NCBI GenBank assembly: GCA_030640905.1
Contig: DAOWIM010000320.1
Location: 1-14,225, forward strand
DNA: 14,225 bases
Direction of reading: 5' to 3'
Source: a bacterium
GTDB lineage: Bacteria; Zixibacteria; MSB-5A5; GN15; FEB-12
Part shown: in pieces, positions 1 through 4,813 of the stretch
Position numbering within the stretch: position 1 is the stretch's first letter
How the letters are laid out: every line of letters starts with the position of its first letter
The notes under the pieces: model-generated
Told to the model about the DNA's origin: nothing
The model's input: only the letters and a program-made list of their open reading frames with translations
Databases searched by the model: none
Position numbers and translations under genes: made by a program

Positions 1-294
1 ATTACTTATTTCGTGAACTATCTTTTTGGCATTCCTCTCGGCCCGACACCCTTCTCACCATACGAGGGCATCCGCCAGCCACCACCCCATTACTATGGCG
101 ACGGCACCATCCCGACATCAATCGACCAACCAAACGAACACCGGAACGACCTGAACCAATGCACCGACGACAGCCGCTTAGATGATCTGGACCAACGCCT
201 CAACGATAGCCACCTGAACAGCAACCGCACACTCGACGGCCGCTTGAACAACGACCGTTCACTCAATCTCGACCCACGCCTCGACGACAGATAG
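1..294 (+). CDS. C-terminal end of a dockerin-like repeat protein (5' partial)
   Basis: The reading frame is open from base 1 to a TAG at 292-294, so the gene begins outside the window. The first ~23 residues (ITYFVNYLFGIPLGPTPF and following) match the dockerin-like repeat that ends the secreted protein at 9211-11313 (ITYLIEYLFGIPLGPPPF), so this is very likely the tail of another exported surface protein. Dockerin type I-like repeats bind calcium and are often C-terminal. Unlike the other protein, which stops soon after its last repeat, this frame continues about 70 residues as a low-complexity tail rich in Asp, Asn, Arg and Leu, with recurring RL(D/N) or R-x-L-(D/N) units. That tail may be genuine or may follow a frameshift that removed the normal stop. 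No function can be given from so short a piece. Confidence 0.6.
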   Translation: MTYFVNYLFGIPLGPTPFSPYEGIRQPPPHYYGDGTIPTSIDQPNEHRNDLNQCTDDSRLDDLDQRLNDSHLNSNRTLDGRLNNDRSLNLDPRLDDR

Positions 295-323
295 GGCGGG
301 GAACGCAGGAAGACCCCATTTCG

Positions 324-345
324 ACCCTTCGACTTCGCTCAGGGT
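324..345. repeat. Palindromic repeat, family A/C, copy 1
   Basis: Arms ACCCT (324-328) and AGGGT (341-345) are perfect inverted repeats around a 12-base centre. Read on the minus strand, the centre and the flanking GTCA match the copy at 558-585, while the arm sequences differ in a way that keeps pairing. Short palindromes of this kind are dispersed in many environmental bacterial genomes. A terminator role is not indicated because no T-tract follows. Confidence 0.65.
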
Positions 346-367
346 GACGTAGGCAAGCCCGCTACGA

Positions 368-478
368 CGTCATTGCGAGGAGGCCGCACGCCACGGCGCA
401 TCTTCGACCGCGGCGGACGACGCGGCAATCCCCGACCGAATGAGATTGCTTCGCCCGCGTTGCGGACTCGCAATGACG
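368..478. repeat. MITE-like 111-bp element with 12-bp perfect terminal inverted repeats
   Basis: The ends CGTCATTGCGAG (368-379) and CTCGCAATGACG (467-478) are exact reverse complements. Inside, CGCGGCAATC (421-430) and GATTGCTTCGCCCGCG (444-459) form a second, imperfect inverted pair. There is no ORF, consistent with a non-autonomous miniature element. Bases 384-418 recur with one mismatch and opposite orientation at 7742-7776, so the core also exists without these ends. I saw no clear target-site duplication. The MITE interpretation is an inference from structure. Confidence 0.65.
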
Positions 479-492
479 AATCAGCTCAGTAG

Positions 493-515
493 GTCATGGT
501 TGCTTGCAACCTGAC
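493..515. repeat. Palindromic repeat, family D, copy 1
   Basis: GTCA then GGTTGC, loop TT, GCAACC then TGAC: a nearly perfect hairpin with one unpaired T at 497. It shares arms and 3' flank (ACCTGACA, then AAACTG) with the copy at 4277-4299 and, more weakly, with 4527-4554. Confidence 0.6.
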
Positions 516-557
516 AGGCGAAACTGGATGTAGTTTCGACGTAACGGATTTTCAGAC

Positions 558-585
558 GTCATGCTGAGCGTAGACGAAGCATGAC
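558..585. repeat. Palindromic repeat, family A/C, copy 2
   Basis: GTCATGCT (558-565) and AGCATGAC (578-585) are exact 8-bp inverted arms around a 12-base centre, GAGCGTAGACGA. The copy at 324-345 (minus strand) has centre GAGCGAAGTCGA. It sits about 100 bases upstream of gatE. Confidence 0.65.
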
Positions 586-628
586 CCGAACATATGAAAT
601 ACCGCCACCAGGAATTTTCGATATGCAC

Positions 629-657
629 TTGATAATGATAGGCTTTTGATATATGTT
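629..657 (+). promoter_or_regulatory. Possible sigma70-type promoter for gatE-gatD
   Basis: TTGATA (629-634, five of six bases of the -35 consensus) is followed after 17 bases by TATGTT (652-657, four of six of the -10 consensus). This would give a leader of roughly 25 bases before the gatE ATG. The region is AT-rich compared with its surroundings. The match is by eye and is weak at -10. Confidence 0.28.
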
Positions 658-673
658 CCCGGTCATGTTTTGC

Positions 674-679
674 AGGGAA
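674..679 (+). promoter_or_regulatory. Ribosome binding site deciding the gatE start
   Basis: AGGGAA lies 8 bases upstream of the ATG at 688. The longer in-frame alternative, a TTG at 646, has no comparable site and would add 14 residues without family support. Confidence 0.6.
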
Positions 680-687
680 CTGACATA

Positions 688-2691
688 ATGTCCAAACCGA
701 GAGTACAGATCAGCTCGGTTTCCGAGGCGCACGCCAACAAGGTGGCTACGCGTAAAGCGGTTGGCTATGTACCGTTCGAGGATGCCGATCAGCAGCTCTA
801 CAGCGACCTCGGTTTCAAGTCGGGTCTGGAGATACATCAGCAACTGGACACCAGGAAGAAGCTGTTTTGTCGATGTCCTGCCGGGCTCTATCAGAAAGAC
901 GGTGAGTACGATGCCGAAGTGATCCGGCACATGAGACCAACCCTCAGCGAGATGGGGGAGTACGACGGAACCGCACTGATGGAGCGCCGAACCAAGAAGA
1001 ATATATTTTATCGACTCAAACACGAAACCGCATGCACCTACGATGTGGACGATACACCTCCCTTCAAGATAAACCACGAAGCTCTCGGGATTGCTCTGGA
1101 AGTGGCCCTCCTGCTGAAGACCAAGATAGTTGGTGAACTGCATATTGCACGAAAGCAGTATCTTGATGGCTCCATCCCGACCGGTTTTCAGCGAACGGCT
1201 ATCATCGGTATCGAAGGTATGATTCCGCTGGCGAAAAAGGATGTGCGGATCATCCAGTTGAGCATTGAGGAAGATTCGTGTCGAGAAGTTTCCGACCGTG
1301 GACATGATCGAGTTTATACTACCGACCGGCTTGGCATACCGTTGATTGAGCTGGTCACTTATCCCGATATGAAATGCCCCGCCGAAGTTGCCGAGGCTGC
1401 TCAATACCTGCGGTATCTGACCAGAAGTACCGGGCACGTGAGAGTTGGTATCGGAGCAGGCAGGGAAGATGTTAATGTCAGCATTACCGGATCAACCCGG
1501 ATTGAGATCAAGGGTGTGGCACGCATCAAATGGATTCCAATGCTGACCCATGTCGAGGCGTTCCGTCAGAAAGCGTTGCTGGTAATCCGTGACAAACTTA
1601 CCGACGTCGTTTCTGATCCTGACAAGTGGAGTACAACCACGCGCGATATCAGTGCCGAAGAGTTGCGAAACCATGGTGTTGAACTGCCGATGACTCAGAC
1701 GGATCACTCTCGAATTGCGATAATAAATCTGCCCGGATTTGCGGGGATACTATCGCATTTCACTCAACCGGGGCAGGTGTTTGCCGATGAACTGAGCGGT
1801 CGCGTCAAAGTGATTGCATGTCTGGAAAAACCGAATCTCTTGCACTCCGAACAGGATACGCCCACCCTTCCGTCTTCACTCTTTTCATTGCAGGCGGATC
1901 AACTGGGAGCTTCGGTCAATGATGCTCAGGTTATCGTGTGGGGACCGTCGGAGGATGTCACTACCGCTATCGAGACGATTGAGGAACGATGTCTCATGGC
2001 TTTCCAGGGAGTTCCTAACGAAACGCGGAAAGCGCTTGCCGGCGGTGATACACTCTTCGAACGCGTGCTGCCCGGTCCGGATCGAATGTATCCCGATACC
2101 GACTCCGCGCCGATAGCCATTCGGGAGGAACTCATTGAAGAACGTCGACAGGGATTGCCGGTTGATGTTTCCCACCGGATGAAGCAGTTGGCCGAATGGG
2201 ATATTCCCGTCGATACGCATAACTATATCCTGCGGAACAATCTTGGCGCCGTCATTGAGAGAATTATCAACGATTTGGAAATTGCACCCCGTTTTGTCGG
2301 AACGCTTTTTGGCCATACGCTGAAACATATCAAGCGCAAGTTCGGTTCTTCCAACTCGTTCGATGACGAACAAGTTTATGACGTGCTCGCTTTTCTCACC
2401 AAACGGAATCTGCATCGGGAGCTTGCCGGGCAGATGCTGGCGATAGTCTATCAGCACCCCCACATGGATATGGAATCGGTCTTGACTACGGTTGGATACA
2501 AGCCGGCTACAATGGAACAACTGTTGTCGTTCATTCCGGTTCTGAAAGAGAAGTTTCGACAGATATCCCGGTCGAAAGACCAGTACGCATACCTCTCTTG
2601 GGTGATGGGCAACCTGAGGAGTCAGGCGATTGGCAACGTGCCGCTGAGAGACTTGAAGCGCAGCGTCGAAGAGGCGGTGACCAATGGCTGA
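688..2691 (+). CDS. gatE: Glutamyl-tRNA(Gln) amidotransferase subunit E
   Basis: GatE is the tRNA-binding and kinase subunit of the GatDE complex. It activates the gamma-carboxyl of Glu on tRNA(Gln) with ATP, and the ammonia made by GatD then converts it to Gln. The 667-aa product starts at the ATG with a good ribosome binding site. Residues ~40-340 are the GatB/GatE cradle: GLEIHQQLDTRKKLFCRC (46-63), DGSIPTGFQRT (160-170) and GREDVNVSI (258-266). Residues ~342-455 look like the AspRS-type insertion that separates GatE from bacterial GatB. FERVLPGPDRMYPDTDSAP (457-475) is typical of GatE, and ~490-667 is the helical, YqeY-like tail. Length is slightly above the usual ~620-640. GatDE is regarded as archaeal, so its presence beside bacterial-looking genes suggests lateral transfer. 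The identity call is strong. Confidence 0.95.
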   Translation: MSKPRVQISSVSEAHANKVATRKAVGYVPFEDADQQLYSDLGFKSGLEIHQQLDTRKKLFCRCPAGLYQKDGEYDAEVIRHMRPTLSEMGEYDGTALMERRTKKNIFYRLKHETACTYDVDDTPPFKINHEALGIALEVALLLKTKIVGELHIARKQYLDGSIPTGFQRTAIIGIEGMIPLAKKDVRIIQLSIEEDSCREVSDRGHDRVYTTDRLGIPLIELVTYPDMKCPAEVAEAAQYLRYLTRSTGHVRVGIGAGREDVNVSITGSTRIEIKGVARIKWIPMLTHVEAFRQKALLVIRDKLTDVVSDPDKWSTTTRDISAEELRNHGVELPMTQTDHSRIAIINLPGFAGILSHFTQPGQVFADELSGRVKVIACLEKPNLLHSEQDTPTLPSSLFSLQADQLGASVNDAQVIVWGPSEDVTTAIETIEERCLMAFQGVPNETRKALAGGDTLFERVLPGPDRMYPDTDSAPIAIREELIEERRQGLPVDVSHRMKQLAEWDIPVDTHNYILRNNLGAVIERIINDLEIAPRFVGTLFGHTLKHIKRKFGSSNSFDDEQVYDVLAFLTKRNLHRELAGQMLAIVYQHPHMDMESVLTTVGYKPATMEQLLSFIPVLKEKFRQISRSKDQYAYLSWVMGNLRSQAIGNVPLRDLKRSVEEAVTNG

Positions 2692-4066
2692 AGCTTTTAA
2701 GGGGTATCAAGGACGCGCGCTGGCCATCCTCAAGTCATTCAATGTCAGGGTGTGGAGCGAAGTTAAGATCGAGTCATCTCGTGGCGGGTTCTCAGGGATT
2801 CTATTGCCACGTTCCGAGAGTGACGACGATAAGCACATCGTTTTGAAACTCGCATCAGGGTACAACGTCGGTATCGCTGTGGAGACAATACAGAATATCG
2901 AAGAACACGGCTACAAAGAGGCCCACTACAAAATACCGGAAAAAGAGTTCCCCTTCACCGAGGGGCGACCGAGTGTAAAGTTGTTCGGTACCGGAGGGAC
3001 GATTGCTTCGCGGCTGGATTATCGTACCGGTGCCGTCATACCGGCATTCTCTCCCGGCGAACTGTACGGAGCAGTACCCGAGTTGGCCGATATCTGTAAT
3101 CTTTCGACTGAAAAACTGTTTGCCGTCTTCAGCGAGAACATGGGCCCGGAACAGTACAAAACGCTCGCCATTGCCATTGGTGAAGAGATCAAAAAGGGCA
3201 TAGATGGGGTTGTAATCGGACACGGCACCGACACTATGCACCACACCGCTTCCGCACTGGCTTTTATGATCCAGAACCCGCCGGTTCCGATTGTAATGGT
3301 CGGCTCTCAAAGATCATCTGACCGACCGTCGTCCGATGCTGCTCTCAATCTTATCCATGCTACCAAAACAGCCGCAGAATCCGATATTGCCGAAGTGATG
3401 GTCTGTATGTATGGTCCGACTTCCGATAAGTACGGTTTGTTGCACCGGGGAACTCGCGTAAGGAAAATGCACTCATCGTATCGTTCGACGTTCCGAACGG
3501 TTGGCGATATTCCGCTGGCTGTGGTTGATAAAAAAGGGTTCAAGATGCTCAAGGATGATTACAATCGACGTCGCCAGGATCGCAGCGTCAAGATTCTGCC
3601 GTATTTCGAGGAAAAGGTGGCCCTTGTGTATTACTATCCGAACATGCAGCCGGACATTATCGACGCTCTGGTAGATAACGGATACCGAGGGATAGTGATC
3701 GCCGGTACCGGATTGGGACATGTCAACAAGCCGGTCTACCCGGCTATTGAGAGGGCTACCGCTAAGGGCGTAGCTATCTACATGACCGTTCAGACCCTCT
3801 GGGGCTTCGTGCATATGTTTGTTTATGATACGGGTCGGGACTTGATGCAGAAGGGCATTGTCCCCACCGAGAACATGTTGCCGGAGGTAGCGTACACCAA
3901 GCTGGGATGGGCGCTGGGGCAGACCGATGATCTGGAAAAGGTCCGAGAGCTCATGCTTACGCCCATTCGGGATGATATTACCGAGCGAGAACCGTATAAC
4001 GGCTATCTTGTATTTCAGGGTGGGCTGGACGAAGTGGAAGAGTTCATCAAGAAGCACCACAAGTAG
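2684..4066 (+). CDS. gatD: Glutamyl-tRNA(Gln) amidotransferase subunit D (asparaginase-like)
   Basis: GatD hydrolyses an amide donor (Gln or Asn) and supplies ammonia to GatE. The 460-aa product has an N-terminal SH3-like domain (~1-90) typical of GatD and absent from simple asparaginases, followed by an L-asparaginase I-type domain. TGGTIAS (103-109) contains the presumed nucleophile T106. HGTDT (180-184) supplies T182 and D183, and the lysine in RVRKMH (K261) is the likely fourth catalytic residue. The ATG overlaps the last 8 bases of gatE (ATGGCTGA), which implies translational coupling, and GAGG (2671-2674) sits 9 bases upstream. The pair is complete with all catalytic motifs, so the complex should be active. 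The amidotransferase is preferred over a free asparaginase because of the N-terminal domain and the gatE neighbour. Confidence 0.95.
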   Translation: MAEAFKGYQGRALAILKSFNVRVWSEVKIESSRGGFSGILLPRSESDDDKHIVLKLASGYNVGIAVETIQNIEEHGYKEAHYKIPEKEFPFTEGRPSVKLFGTGGTIASRLDYRTGAVIPAFSPGELYGAVPELADICNLSTEKLFAVFSENMGPEQYKTLAIAIGEEIKKGIDGVVIGHGTDTMHHTASALAFMIQNPPVPIVMVGSQRSSDRPSSDAALNLIHATKTAAESDIAEVMVCMYGPTSDKYGLLHRGTRVRKMHSSYRSTFRTVGDIPLAVVDKKGFKMLKDDYNRRRQDRSVKILPYFEEKVALVYYYPNMQPDIIDALVDNGYRGIVIAGTGLGHVNKPVYPAIERATAKGVAIYMTVQTLWGFVHMFVYDTGRDLMQKGIVPTENMLPEVAYTKLGWALGQTDDLEKVRELMLTPIRDDITEREPYNGYLVFQGGLDEVEEFIKKHHK

Positions 4067-4081
4067 CAATTTCGATGTCCT

Positions 4082-4169
4082 GCATTGGTATGGGGCTTCT
4101 GATTCGATAGCAACTACTTGACTCTCCTTGACAGCCGCATAGGGCAGCATTGGTATGGGGCTTCTGATT
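4082..4169. repeat. 23-bp exact direct repeat, 65 bp apart
   Basis: The 23 bases at 4082-4104, beginning GCATTGGTATGGGGCTTCTG, occur again without change at 4147-4169. The repeat begins 16 bases after the gatD stop. Only two copies are present and the intervening 42 bases show no array structure. Confidence 0.75.
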
Positions 4170-4210
4170 GGGCAGCAGGGTAGGGCAACATCCTGCGATC
4201 CTGCACCCGT

Positions 4211-4316
4211 CCTGAGCTACCGGCTTGCCGGAGCGTGGTTTCGACATCCGAACTATCCCTCAAAACAATCGCGTAGGTCAGGTTGCTTGCCAACCTGACA
4301 ATCCAAAACTGATCCG
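4211..4316. repeat. Composite repeat unit E+D, copy 1
   Basis: Module E (4211-4248) contains CCGG-CTTG-CCGG and ends GGTTTCGACATC. Module D (4277-4299) is a perfect hairpin, GTCAGGTTG / CAACCTGAC, with a 5-base loop. Module E matches 4458-4495 at 34 of 38 positions. The D flank 4289-4316 matches 4527-4554 at 24 of 28. Module D also occurs alone at 493-515. Confidence 0.65.
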
Positions 4317-4457
4317 TTCTCCGCGGTAACCCGATCCATGTGTTAACAAAAGAAGTCTCTTGCGTCTTCTATAGAATATTCGTAAGTTATTGCCAACCGG
4401 GTTAGATTAATTGTCTGTCAAGGCAATCGTAGGTCGAAACCAGCCAACCGATGGTTG

Positions 4458-4554
4458 CCTGAGCTACCGGCCCGCTGGAGCGAGGTTTCGACATCGCGTT
4501 TCGTGGTTAGTACGCCGAGTGCGGATGCCAACCCGACAATTCCAAACTGACCCG
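4458..4554. repeat. Composite repeat unit E+D, copy 2 (degenerate)
   Basis: Same order of modules as 4211-4316, with E at 4458-4495 and the right half of D at 4527-4554. The left arm of the D hairpin has decayed, so the stem no longer forms. The E hairpin is kept as CCGG against CTGG with a G-T pair. Confidence 0.6.
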
Positions 4555-4621
4555 GACGAGAAAACGCATCTGACCGAGCATTATCACACTGCACTGCACG
4601 ACAAGAAGATAGGGCGTGCTA

Positions 4622-4810
4622 ATGCATGAGGCGATGCACGACAATGACGGCAAGACACGGCCTTGCCCACAAGAGCGGAAGGGCACCCTTGATGAAGATA
4701 AACGAAGAATTGCTGACAACAAGAGAGTCGACTGTGGCAAGGCGCAATTTGCTTCGTTGGGCGTGTACTTCAAGGTTGCCGCTGACATTAGCGAAGTTCT
4801 GGAGAAGTGA
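4622..4810 (+). CDS. Small ORF of unknown function just upstream of the PHP-ATPase gene
   Basis: This ORF encodes 62 residues from the ATG at 4622, with AGGG (4611-4614) 7 bases upstream. It ends with TGA at 4808-4810, three bases before the ATG of the next gene. The next gene's ribosome binding site (GGAGAAG, 4801-4807) lies within its last codons, so translational coupling is possible. The product is charged (DEDKRRIADNKR at residues 25-36) with a more ordinary C-terminal half ending SEVLEK. I recognise no family. A second reading frame through the same bases is also open (from 4626), so coding status is uncertain. It could be a leader ORF, a small partner protein or the remnant of a degraded gene. 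Confidence 0.35.
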   Translation: MHEAMHDNDGKTRPCPQERKGTLDEDKRRIADNKRVDCGKAQFASLGVYFKVAADISEVLEK

Positions 4811-4813
4811 ATC

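Larger units (their letters stand above)
295..687. other. Gene-free gap packed with palindromic repeats
   Basis: About 390 bases separate the dockerin-tail stop from gatE. I see no supported gene here. The space holds two related stem-loops (324-345 and 558-585), a 111-bp element with 12-bp inverted ends (368-478) and a GTCA/TGAC-bounded hairpin (493-515). The last 60 bases are AT-richer and probably carry the gatE promoter. Confidence 0.7.
4067..4621. other. Gene-free gap with two classes of duplicated repeat
   Basis: No convincing gene lies between the gatD stop and the small ORF at 4622. The gap contains a 23-bp exact direct repeat (4082-4104 and 4147-4169) and a composite ~100-bp unit present twice (4211-4316 and 4458-4554). 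Several copies of a TAGGGC motif also occur, for example near 4140, 4182 and 4610. An AT-rich stretch at 4341-4410 includes TAGAAT (4372-4377), a possible -10 element, but no good -35 partner is visible. Confidence 0.65.

Noticed and set aside
646..687. Upstream TTG start for gatE
   Set aside because: There is no ribosome binding site before TTG 646. The ATG at 688 has AGGGAA at proper spacing.
559..1437. 292-codon minus-strand ORF
   Set aside because: It lies antisense to gatE, whose identity is certain. The product has no recognisable family pattern.
4067..4621. CRISPR array
   Set aside because: Repeats are few, of mixed types, unevenly spaced and imperfect. No cas gene is present.
4411..4629. 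72-codon plus-strand ORF
   Set aside because: Most of it is composed of the E and D repeat modules, so it is unlikely to be coding, except possibly its last residues as part of a gene remnant.
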